A stretch of DNA of 64,000 nt from Diadema setosum (taxonomy: Eukaryota > Echinodermata > Echinoidea > Diadematoida > Diadematidae). Positions 39,643-62,253 of this stretch are shown piece by piece; position 1 is the first letter of the stretch; each line of letters opens with the position of its first letter. The notes under the pieces are model-generated. The model searched no databases, was not told the origin of the DNA, and saw nothing but the letters and a program-made list of their open reading frames with translations. The position numbers were made by a program, and so were the translations under genes. The stretch lies in contig CM067067.1 of assembly GCA_033980235.1 (NCBI GenBank), positions 5,584,289 to 5,648,288 on the forward strand. Direction: 5' to 3'.

Positions 39643-42571
39643 CTGAAACAGAGAACAGAAAAAGGAGAATAATGAATCACCTGTGCACATATAAACTCAC
39701 ACTACGTACATGTACTGTATCTGCTAATGAATACATAGCATGCACAGTGATAAACTACACAGCATAAAGGAAACAATAAGTGAGAGTATAAAGTGCAGAG
39801 ATAGAACTTACTTGGTCATTTCACTGCTAACATGAATGTGTCGTGGAACATGTGTCCAGGGTTCTCTCTGTTTCAGAGGGATCTCCTTGTGATACCAGCT
39901 ACCAGGGATTTGAGCTGTGGTGACTGGGTTGCGATACAAGTCGAGAGGACCTGTCGAGAAAGAAAATTTCGAAGACGGGCTTGGTGGGTAGTTGGGAAAA
40001 TAGAACACTCAGAAACACTCAGACTTTGCAGGTAATGAAGTGTTTCAGCAGTTGTAATTATAAACAATGAAAATCACCTTTTATATTTATGTTTTCAAAA
40101 TGCTATTTTTGCTTCATCAGTGTTAAAAAAAAAAGAGAAAGGGTGAATGATACTTGGGTAAAACTGCAGAATCCCCACCACAACATGCATGTAATTGTAC
40201 GCTATATACTGTCCTGTAGTTTACTAATACAGTTTGTGTAATGAACGCTGAATCATACATGCAGAATAAAATCTAGGTAAGGTCAGTCCAACTGTTCATT
40301 GTAGGGTGTGCATCATGGGATGTTGTGCATATCAGTGTGGTGTGGTATTTTCTGCACTTGCTCCAAATTTTGCTAGTAGGGAGCTTTAGATTTTAGACGC
40401 GCGGACGTTCAGAGGGAAAAAACATGTTCTGAGCGTCGATCTATTTTTAGCTTGCGTCGCCTGAGTTTTTTACTACGCGCACTGGGCTATATTTACGTCT
40501 GCACAGTTTGCAATGTAGAGAACTACTTCATGCATATGATCATATGGGGGCGCGATTTTATTTCTTATATGTTGCGTCCCAGCGTAATCTAAAGCTGCTT
40601 TTCTACACGACACAGGGAGAGGAGAACGTCCAGCGCAAGCGTCGTCTCAAACGTCTGCGCGTCAAAATCTAAAGCTCCCTAGTGTGTATGATTGAGGGTA
40701 CCACCTATCGCCACCATAAGGATCTGCAGCTCGTTTATTCCAAAAGTATAAAACAAATTCGCCTGGTAAAGTTTTGCCTCAAATAGCCTATGCCATAAAT
40801 ACTGCAGTTTCAAATATTGTGACCATCCTGTTGATTCTGAATCTCTGTCGTAGTGGCTAGACCTCTAGTAAAATAACGCTATTTTAGTGCATGCGATGCA
40901 TTTTCTTTGCGCAACTTAATAAAGGGTACCTTAACATCTACATCCCCTCCCTCAAAAATAGGAAATACACGTGAATTTCACAGTCATGCATCATGTTCGC
41001 AATTTAACTATAGTAGAAGAACCTAAGCGGATGAGTATAACTGAACCATGTTTAATCCACATATTTACTAGATCTAGTTTGTTAGTTTGTTTATGAGTTT
41101 GTTTTTTGTTTCTTCGTTATTTTCATAGCTTTAGTTATGGCGCTTAATCCCAAGCATAATTTTTCATATGCTAACAGCTATGATACGCAGGGTGCCGATG
41201 TTAAATGGTACCGATATGTGGTTCCCCCGGCCTTACCATAACTTAGTAGGGTTCTATACCCAGTCATTGGGTGTCCGGACAGGTTGTGGGACCGGACGCG
41301 TACTGTAAAGTGCGTCTGGTTTGACAATGACGCGCCTCCGTAAACAGTTGTTTGTCAGTGATGAGCTGTGCGTAAATGCGTATTCAAAGTAAAATAAGCA
41401 AGTCAGTACACGCGAGTCTTAAGTGTCCGGACACCCGACCCCCTAGCCCCGGAGACCGTGCCGCCAGGCGCGGTCCTGGCGGCTTACCCGCAGTTTCGCT
41501 TATGTGAGTAACGAATAGCTCCCCTATTGCCACATGCGGCGACTTCACAAATAAACAATAACTAAATTTTGATAATGAACACAGTAACAATCAAAATTGA
41601 AGTATAGACTACTTCATTGGCTTGGTTCTTCTCACCAATTCATCTGGAAACTGCAAAATTTTCCACATTTTTTAGGAGTAAGCGACCTGCCCCAGTGAGG
41701 AGAGCCTTGCTGCCATTTTGAACGCGTATCCATTTGCACGCATCTACGCATGTAGCAAGTAATACGTAGCCTTTTGTCAAGGCCCTCTCGCTGTATGGTG
41801 TGGAGAGCCCAGCCGAGTGGGGTAGTGCTGTGCGCTCGGATGGACTAGCTTCGCTCGTCCGTTCGCTCTTCCGTTACAGCGAGAGGGCCTTGACAAAAGG
41901 CTAGCAATACTGTGCGCTTGTGCAAGTGATTGTGAATTCTGTGAACATCGCATCGGTGAGCTGCTTATAAGACATCATTTTGTGCATCACAAGCAATGAA
42001 ATGCATCAAACAGTCGCCGATGATAGTCATTTAGGTTTCATCGACCCATGTAAATATTCCTAGTAGTTTCTGTTGAAAAATTAAGGAAATATAGCGCCGC
42101 AAAGGCACCCATTTGTTCAACATGAAGATCTGAATGGGAGCACGGCGCAGCACACTGCGTGTGGCGGCTGTTGCAGTTACCGACCCCCCATCCTACTGTA
42201 ATTTCATGATCTGTAGGTAACTACTGAACACTAACGACACAACAGGTTAGACTAATTTACATGGACCTGAACTTAAATTCTGTTGAGTTAGAGGAGCAAA
42301 ACTTACCTTTAGCACATCGTGTGTGCTTGTGCAACCTCTCAGTGTATTTGACGTAAGAACCGTGGTGTTCTGGATGATCGACGGGCTCGATGACATTGTT
42401 ATATTTGTGCATGTCGATTGGAGGTAGCTTTGACGTCTCGGGTCGGAAGGACACGTAGGAACCCTCGGGGATCCGATGGGAGAGATTGTACGTGTACACG
42501 GGGTTAGGTTCCTTCACCTGAGCCCGTATCGGATACTGGTACCCGAGCTCTGTCAGATTGAAGAAAGACAT
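39594..42571 (-). CDS. TEX49: TEX49-like protein (testis-expressed 49), 3 exons, 150 aa
   Basis: Coding exons are 42571-42307, 39950-39812 and 39642-39594. Together they give 453 nt, an uninterrupted 150-residue frame. Introns begin with AAAG/GTAAGT and CAA/GTAAGT and end with CTCGACAG and CTGTTTCAG. The start follows the family pattern (MSFFNLTELGYQYPIR). A central LPPI motif, then DLYRNPVTTAQIPGSWYHK, then EPWTHVPRH, then SSEMTKFV and a C-terminal FSLF line up in order with what I recall of vertebrate TEX49. That protein is of similar length, small, soluble and testis-enriched, and probably axonemal in sperm (from memory, not certain). No signal peptide or membrane segment is visible. Intron 1 carries three inverted-repeat elements. 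The gene is divergent from CCT5 and may share its promoter. Confidence 0.78.
39812..39950 (-). CDS. TEX49: TEX49-like exon 2
   Basis: The acceptor is TTTCTTTCTCGACAG and the donor ACCAA/GTAAGT. It encodes the PW..VPRH core. Confidence 0.8.
40378..40680. mobile_element. 303-bp MITE in TEX49-like intron 1
   Basis: The termini AGGGAGCTTTAGATTTTAGA and TCAAAATCTAAAGCTCCCT are inverted copies over about 35 bp (with GACGCGCGGACGTT against AACGTCTGCGCGTC further in). AGT flanks both ends (40375-40377 and 40681-40683), consistent with a 3-bp target duplication. No coding capacity. Confidence 0.8.
41269..41436. mobile_element. Inverted-repeat element with GGGTGTCCGGACA ends
   Basis: GGGTGTCCGGACA (41269-41281) is exactly inverted at 41424-41436, and each end itself contains the palindrome GTCCGGAC. 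It is probably a small MITE; no clear target duplication is seen. Confidence 0.55.
41767..41903. repeat. Perfect 29-bp inverted repeat around a 79-bp core
   Basis: The arm at 41767-41795 (starting TAGCCTTTTGTCAAGG) is exactly inverted at 41875-41903. The core contains GCCGAGTGGGGTAGTGC, which resembles a tRNA A-box, and CCGTTCGCTCTTCC, a weak B-box-like string. No target duplication was found. It may be a foldback transposon or a structured RNA source. Confidence 0.75.
42307..42571 (-). CDS. TEX49: TEX49-like exon 1
   Basis: Starts at ATG 42571-42569 and ends in phase 1 at a CTAAAG/GTAAGT donor. It encodes residues 1-89, including LGYQ and LPPI. Confidence 0.78.
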
Positions 42572-43109
42572 GTTAATCTCTTACTTGACCAGCGATGCTA
42601 GAGCAAGGGAGATATGGTAATGTGGTATTAGCCTACTTTTTGGAAAGAAAAATGCAAAAAAATCAATGCAGCCTCCCCTTTGCAGGCCCCCTGGACGCCG
42701 ATTGTATTGTAGCAGAACGATTACTGCATGCTGACTGCGGGGGCTAGTATGATACGCGATGGTTGTTATGCAGTGTTTCCTCGGTTACGCCTACTGTTCT
42801 GATTCTCACTAATGAGTAAATATATCTTTATATCACTGTAAAAGAATGTAATTTCATTTTTAAAATAAACAAAATAGTTTTTTAATTTTATTTTATTTTA
42901 AAATAACATCAATAAAATAAAAAACATTAAAACAATTTCTTGTGCTAGATATTTACGACGAGCCTAAGAGCTTATCATAAAGATAAGAGAAAAAAAAAAA
43001 ACTTGGGTGGATGATTCTGGAAAAATTCACGTGAGGGTGTGAGGAACACCTTCCTAAAATCCATTTTCATCGACTCACTGTCTCTTGCATTTTCTTGCAC
43101 GCAAAAGTC
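42572..43109. promoter_or_regulatory. Shared head-to-head promoter interval
   Basis: 538 bp separate the start codons of the TEX49-like gene (minus) and CCT5 (plus), so both 5' UTRs and promoters must fit here unless untranslated exons lie elsewhere. No TATA box is evident at a convincing place. An AT-rich stretch at 42886-42922 forms a 12-bp inverted repeat (TTTTATTTTATT/AATAAAATAAAA). Promoter sharing is inferred from geometry alone. Confidence 0.5.
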
Positions 43110-56174
<13,065 letters not shown>

Positions 56175-57249
56175 CAGGAAGGCATCGCCTGTAGATGTTA
56201 AGTAGTTGGTAAATTATTTGTGGCATTGGAAGCACGTTGTAATGACAATATCTTGCTCCCTGATCTGGGCTTCATGTGAAGTTGGTGTTTGCTGGCAATG
56301 ACTGCCTGTAAGAAAAGATATTGTCCTGTATCATAATGGGTATGCTACTATTTACAAGTTTGCAAATATTCCACGTCCAACAATCCAAGGCATCTGTCAC
56401 ATATTGTGTGAGTTATGAAAGTCCGAGTTATGAAGGTTTACGTCATCCCCCTCCTTCGCATCCCTTGAACTTGCAAACTGATGTTTGAATGTTAGAAAAC
56501 TTGTGTGCTTTGGCCAACTGCCATTAGGTGGGGACCAAAGAGAACATCCTGACATGGAATTGTACAAGTGGCTGACTGGTGGCAGTAGTACCATTTAACA
56601 TACATTCTCCACTTTTGATAGAATTTTGACAGACCTGTATAGTTCACATAAATGTGGTTGGCGGAATTGTTAGGCTTATCTCTAATTGAGTCACTCATTG
56701 ATTTATGTAACCTCACTTTCAGACACTTATATAAAATCTCCAAAGGATTCACAGTTCAACATCATACAGTACATGCAGAGATATTGGATTGGGAACCCTT
56801 TGAATTATTCAACAATTGTGAAACTTTTGAAAACTGCAGGATTCTGCTCTCTAGTCATACAAGAGAACATACTATTCAGGGATTGAAAACAGTGTGAAAT
56901 ATCAGTGCTCCCATTACACCAGCAGTGAAGAGTTGAATTATTGCAGATGTAGCGAAGCAAGTGAGCCTGTGTTGTGGTATAAAAACCACCAGTCCAGTGA
57001 TGTGGCTTTTCATAGCATTTCTTCAAGTTGCCAAGTATTTTCTGATAGATTTTATTTGGAACAAGAATTGGCACCAAATGCTTAAGAAGAATGAACAAAC
57101 ATCTGAAATGATTTCTCTGTAGTCTTGATGATGGAAGATACAAGTGTCATAAGACAAGAATTGGTAAATGTTTCAATAATTTCTGCCTAGCGCAGTCCAT
57201 GTGAAGCTGCTTGTTGTTAAAAGAAATTCTATCTGTGAGTCGACAGTAA

Positions 57250-57577
57250 AGGCCACCGCACACTACACGATCAGACTGGTCTTAAAGTCTTAAGCCAAGC
57301 TGGGTCTTAAGACCAGTCGTACGACCGGACACCGCACACTATACGACCCGACTGTAAAGCGCGCGCAGTGCGCACTGCGTGCGCTTGCCATTTTGCTGCA
57401 TTGTGAATGGCTGAAAGCTCACGACTGGTCGTAGAAATTCAACATGTCAAATCTCTACGACTGGCGCTAAGACCCAGTCGTACGACTAGAAAATGGCAAG
57501 ACTGTGACGTCACACTTCTAGTCTTAAGGTCTTAAGACCGGTGAATCGGGGCAAAATCGTGTAGTGTGCGGCGGGCT
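57250..57577. mobile_element. Harbinger-like MITE
   Basis: The left end AGGCCACCGCACACTACACG and the right end CGTGTAGTGTGCGGCGGGCT are inverted (20 of 22 positions) and flanked by TAA (57247-57249 and 57578-57580), the TWA target typical of PIF/Harbinger. The interior is rich in TCTTAAGACC and ACGACTGGTC palindromic words. No coding capacity. Confidence 0.85.
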
Positions 57578-57595
57578 TAAGTGTATGTGACTTCA

Positions 57596-57737
57596 GGGGG
57601 GCATTTCATGAAGCAGTTTGATCGGCTATTTTCCTGACAAACTGACAAACAAGCTACTGAAATCCTTGCATCTGGTTGGCTGAGAGCAAATTTGTCCGAC
57701 AACTTTATCGGGCAAAATGCTTCATGAAATGCCCCCC
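57596..57737. mobile_element. 142-bp MITE with GGGGGGCATTTCATGAAGC ends
   Basis: GGGGGGCATTTCATGAAGC is exactly inverted as GCTTCATGAAATGCCCCCC. The interior also pairs partly. Target duplication is unclear. It lies 18 bp from the Harbinger-like element. Confidence 0.85.
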
Positions 57738-58630
57738 AGGACAGATTATCACAACAGAGATGGCATGGTGATGTACATCATACCCAAAACATTGCTTCAT
57801 TGATTTTCCATTGAAATTATGATCAATGCAATTAAAATCAATGCAGATATGGTACCCCTATCACACGTCTGTCAAGAAATGTCTGACAGGTATGCAACGG
57901 CTGAAGAAAGTAAGCAGTCCAGTTCTGTCCTCATTTGATTATTGAATATGCAATAGTGCCCCAACGTGTAAAGAATATGGAAGCTGTGTTCAGCATTTAT
58001 GTGTTACTTATTTAGAATTGTTGTGGATTGCTGTATACGAATTTGTGAATGCCATGAAGTACAAGCTTATGATGTAACCGTGGTAACCAGATCTCCAGGT
58101 TTCTTTCTGTTTCCATATGTTGGCACAAATTGGGAGTACAGAGGTTAAGTTGTGAAACAGTTTAATAAGTAAGAATACACATTACCGACTACAGATTTCC
58201 TCTATAGTTTCTCAATAGTTGTAATAGTTGTGAGAGAAAGGTCATGTACAGCAGTGCTGCTTCAGGTAGGTAACACATCTTACTGAGAATATCACAATTG
58301 CTAGTTTACAGTCAGTGCAATCTTTATAGCAACTGAAACCCTGAGATGTTACGTGGGAACTTCCAGATATTGCAAGAGATTATTATTTGTAGAGTTGGCG
58401 TTGTGAAACAAGGCCCTAAAGTTGACACCTTCATTTCCTCCATAACAACTTCAGTACCCATGGGTATTCAAAAATCGAATGCATTCATTGTAAAGATTGA
58501 AATCCAATTGAAAGAAAAACTTGTAAACAGATCAGTACGTGAAGTATGTGTATGTTTGTGTGTGTATGTTGCCGATTTTTTTTTTTTTTTTCATTTTGTA
58601 CTGACAATGTGTGGACAGTAATTGCATGAC

Positions 58631-58636
58631 AATAAA
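58631..58636 (+). terminator. CCT5: Poly(A) signal, probably CCT5
   Basis: AATAAA followed within about 25-50 nt by GT-rich sequence (TTTTGTGTCTCAATGTGTCT), the usual arrangement of a cleavage site. It is about 2.46 kb from the stop codon. Confidence 0.5.
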
Positions 58637-59268
58637 GGGAAAAAAAAAATCCATTTTGTGTCTCAATGTGTCTGTTTTGTTTTGTTTTTTACTATGCATA
58701 TACAATGTAATGTACTTTATTATAATGTGTGTAGTTATTTATGAACATGATACTAAAACCAATTGTCTTTTTGTGACATCCATAGTATTGTCATGGAATC
58801 TAATCCTGCACAACCAGTGTATGAAGGAGCTTTGCTTACATTTGCAGTTTGCCTCTGAATGAAAAAGTGCTTACAGTAATTCCACACCATTTTTAAAATA
58901 ACTTTAATAATTAAAGAGTAAAATCAGATGAATAAATGTTGAGAATATTTCATTAAAACTGGTCATAAGACTTAATTTTATGCCAAATTTGAATGAAATA
59001 TCTCTCGGTTTGTCTGATTTTACCAAATCAGTCAGCACATTTTTATACAATTCAACTGCACTATTAAACTGCTGTACTAGCTGTGTAGTGAAAACTGACA
59101 TTTTGATCCTGATGTCTTAGTACATTTACAATGGTTGCATGGCTGATCATAGAATTCATCACTCGACATTGTAATGTGTGTGAGTCAATGTGAATGTCTT
59201 CTTGTTCTGTAAGAAGGAATGCTTTATTGGCCCGGTTGCTGCATTTCCATGTAGCTTACAAGCAGGTC
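58637..59268. other. Intergenic stretch, nothing recognised
   Basis: AT-rich, no gene or repeat structure recognised. Confidence 0.5.
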
Positions 59269-60186
59269 TGTAAAACATGATATATTCGCGGCATGAATTT
59301 TTCGTGAATTGGAGCCGACGCCTTTGGAGCCGACGCGGCATGGAATTTTCGCGAACTGCCACTGGCATTCAATGCATATAGCAGGGAGGTGCTAGAGAAG
59401 GAGAGGCAACTAAAGCTCTCCTTTGAAGTCATGCGCGGCACCGCTGAGAAGTTATGTGTTCAACAACAGGTGTTACCCATGTGCTTTGACAAAAGAGAGC
59501 ATCAATAATCGGGACCAGCGCTCTCACATCTGGTCCTACTGCAATTCGCTCTCTCTTTCAATGTGATGGCAACAATGAATTTGTGTACCTTGAATTGGAG
59601 CAGCGAATCAAAATGCAGTGTAAAACTCACAATTTTAACAGCAAATAGTTTAAAAACACGCTGGAACACGCTTTAACGGAGTACTTTATTTGAAAGATCA
59701 AAATATCCTTTTATTAAAAGATAGAAAATTAACATGCGGAAATGTGCGCATTTTTAGAAAAAATAATGTTTTTAAGAGGGCCTAATTTTAATTTCCTTTC
59801 GATTTGCGAATTACGAAGAAACTAGAAATACATGTTAATAATAGTGAATTCTTTCCTAAACTATTCTAAATCGATTCGAGTATTTCATATAAAATTTTGC
59901 GGTGAAATAAACCTTGTAATTCAACGAAAGGTGAAATGCGTTCTTCGTCTCCGAACTTCATCTTGCAACTAGAGCGGTGCCGAGCATGACTTCAAAGCGT
60001 AATGGAATGCTAGACATCCCATTGTAACGCCTTGAACCCAAACATGTATTTGCATGAATTACGAAGAGTTGCCACTCCATCTCTGTAACACCTCCCTGCA
60101 TATAGTGTAGACAAGAACTTTCGAGTGCATTTTGATTTCGCGAATCTCGCGAAATTAAAATGCACGCGAACATTCCTCGTTTTACA
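59269..60186. mobile_element. Outer inverted-repeat element interrupted by a hAT-like insertion
   Basis: TGTAAAACATGATATATTCGCGG at the left resembles the reverse of the right end (reading TGTAAAACGAGGAATGTTCG), and AATTTTCGCG-type words occur on both sides of the inner element. The outer element would be about 190 bp without the insertion. The ends match imperfectly, so the boundaries are tentative. Confidence 0.45.
59382..60098. mobile_element. 717-bp hAT-like non-autonomous element
   Basis: The termini CAGGGAGGTGCTAGAGAAGG and, inverted, CAGGGAGGTGTTACAGAGAT have the CAGGG start typical of hAT elements. The 7-mer CATATAG flanks both ends exactly (59375-59381 and 60099-60105); hAT elements normally make 8-bp duplications, so one base has probably changed. 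The sub-terminal GAAGTCATGCGCGGCACCGC is also inverted inside. No transposase frame. Confidence 0.8.
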
Positions 60187-60610
60187 TTATCCACACACAA
60201 ACAGACCAAACACATAGTGTACTACAAATGTATATGCTACATGTTTTGAAGAGCAGGTAATGAAGAGCAAACACTACAATTGTACTTGTACTGTTATCTT
60301 GAAAATAAATCCTAGACTCCAGAGTGAGGGGGTCGTACGTGATTAGACAACATTCTTCTATCACTACGCTGTGTACAACAAAGTAGGAAAGATATCAGGG
60401 AAATATATGAAATTTTTGACATTTCACACCAGTCCAAACTTGATGAAATCAATATTTTAAATTTGCTTTGCTTTGTCCACTTATTTTTTTTTTTAAACCA
60501 TATAGGTTTGCTATTGTCACATTGAAAATGCATTTCCAGGTTGTTTCATGTACATCACCTATCGGTCATTCAACTAGACAAACATGTTTACGGGTAGGGA
60601 TAACGAGACA

Positions 60611-60661
60611 AAGGGTGCGAGTGAGGGAGCGAGAGAGAAAGCGAGAGCGAGAGAGAGAAAG
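60611..60661 (+). repeat. (GA)n purine tract
   Basis: GAGA and GCGAGA units within the presumed LTR. Confidence 0.85.
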
Positions 60662-61330
60662 TGATAAGACAGGTGTAAATGTTTTACAAGTAGCGCCATC
60701 GATGACCGAGAGGAGTTCATTTATTTTTGCATGTCAATTAATGTAGAAAGAAAAGACAGGAAATAGCTCCAGTTCCGGGAGAGTGCTGTATAGGTGTTTT
60801 CGTTCAAGTCCTTTTAGTTGTATCAAATATTCCAAATGCCTCGAAAAGGAGTGTCGTAGTCGAGTAGCAATTTAACAGTAGAGTTGGATCTTTTCGGGGC
60901 AGACACCATTTTGATTTCACCGAGAGAACATTGAGTTAGCTCCGTGATGGCAGGAAACCAACCTGCCACACTCAGGCGCCAGTTGGCAAGATAATTTTGT
61001 GTCTAAGCCCAATTTCGTTTGCGGCCAGGAGCCGTCCGTCCACCTTACCGTCAGCCTGTATACTGGCTGATTAGAGTTCAGATTTTGTTTGCTGCCAGAA
61101 GGCGTATTCCAACAGCCTTTGCAGCCTTCCAGTAGCCAAGAAGAAGAGGCATTTTGGTTATATTACACCGGTCATTGATGGCGCCGAGACCGAGGACGAG
61201 CCTACTCCCAGGCCGACGCATTCGCAGCAGAGCGACTGGGTCCGCCCCTCGCTAGGGAGGACTTTGGACGCCAAAGAATACGGAACGCGGGTCCCTCGCG
61301 ACACTTTGGAGCTGGAACAGCAACCTCGCA

Positions 61331-61337
61331 TATAAGG
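61331..61337 (+). promoter_or_regulatory. TATA box of the LTR
   Basis: TATAAGG downstream of a GC-rich segment and about 700 bp before the LTR end. Start of transcription is expected near 61360. Confidence 0.5.
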
Positions 61338-61955
61338 ACGCTCCACCCACGAATCAGTTCATGTTCTGGAAGCGAACAGTTTGACAATTAATGTGACTCT
61401 GGGGACAACGCAGGTGAGCGATGAACCTGGCGGGTGCATGACACCCTGTAGATATGATTGGTTGCGACGTGGAAGTGTCGCTGAAGTAGAGAGATGAAGG
61501 TCATGTTAAATTGGTAAAAAGATGAAAATAATGTGCACATAATTCGAAGATTGGTATTTATATATATTTATAATTGCGGGTTAGCACAGAACCCGGATGT
61601 AAACGGAAGCAGTGTAATTGAAGACAAGTGTTTTAACCGCGGTAAACCGTCGTGCGTGCAGGCTGGTCATCTCCGGATCAGCACTACGGTGGTGTGAACC
61701 AAATAGTGTTGCGCTTGATAGCAGATAGTGTATTGTCAGGGATAACGAATTGATAGTGAAGCTGGTATAATTATTCTGAACAAGTGTCAAGCCAAAATTA
61801 CAGGTGGAACCGGACCAAGACAGGGTCCCGTTCACATGGTTGTCGAATATAAGAGTATTGTAATTAAATTTATCTCACTAAGAATTTTGATTTTGCATTT
61901 TATGTTGGTCACAACTCCTTGATTTCAGTCCTGTAAATATTCCACAAATGCTTAT

Positions 61956-61961
61956 ATTAAA
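61956..61961 (+). promoter_or_regulatory. Possible LTR poly(A) signal
   Basis: ATTAAA about 60 nt before the LTR end, followed by GT-containing sequence. Confidence 0.35.
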
Positions 61962-61975
61962 TTGTACATTGAAGT

Positions 61976-62076
61976 GAATGGCACGAGTGTGATTGAGCAT
62001 TATTTGAGTCCGCCCATGTGACATTTTCTGGGGGCTTGTCCGGGAGTATAACTCGTGCCATTCGAAGTCACATGGG
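61976..62076 (+). other. Two interleaved inverted repeats around the primer-binding site
   Basis: GAATGGCACGAGT (61976-61988) is exactly inverted at 62051-62063, and CCCATGTGAC (62013-62022) is exactly inverted at 62067-62076. The order A-B-A'-B' is that of a pseudoknot, with the primer site in the middle. Confidence 0.8.
62029..62046 (+). promoter_or_regulatory. Primer-binding site, tRNA-Pro type
   Basis: TGGGGGCTTGTCCGGGAG closely matches the complement of the 3' end of tRNA-Pro, the primer used by many gammaretrovirus-like elements. It is placed 5 nt after the LTR. Confidence 0.75.
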
Positions 62077-62253
62077 TATATAAACGGAGAAAAAAGTGTA
62101 AAGAAAAAGGTTGAGGAAAACTTGTGATTTTTTTGTTTCCTCTACATTTGTATGTATGTACTATCCATAGGTGCACCGTTGTATATTCATTGTGTACATG
62201 ATCTGAACTGATCTGGATACATTCTGGTATTATAAGTGCTCAGGTAATTCGGA

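Larger units (their letters stand above)
56175..58630 (+). other. CCT5: Presumed long 3' UTR or downstream DNA of CCT5
   Basis: No AATAAA was found between the stop codon and 58631, so the transcript may extend this far. The stretch contains two MITEs (57250-57577 and 57596-57737). No other gene was seen. An alternative is an earlier non-canonical poly(A) site. Confidence 0.4.
60515..62023 (+). repeat. 5' long terminal repeat of a Ty3/gypsy element (left end tentative)
   Basis: The right end is set by ATGTGACA at 62016-62023, five bases before the primer-binding site. The best matching left end is TGTCACAT at 60515-60522, giving an 8-bp inverted terminus and a 1.5-kb LTR; a shorter LTR is possible. 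A TATA box lies at 61331. The region 61150-61350 is GC-rich. The 3' LTR is outside the window, so the start cannot be confirmed. Confidence 0.45.

Noticed and set aside
57110..57200. TTGATGATGG as another box C
   Set aside because: No CTGA with a terminal stem at a suitable distance.
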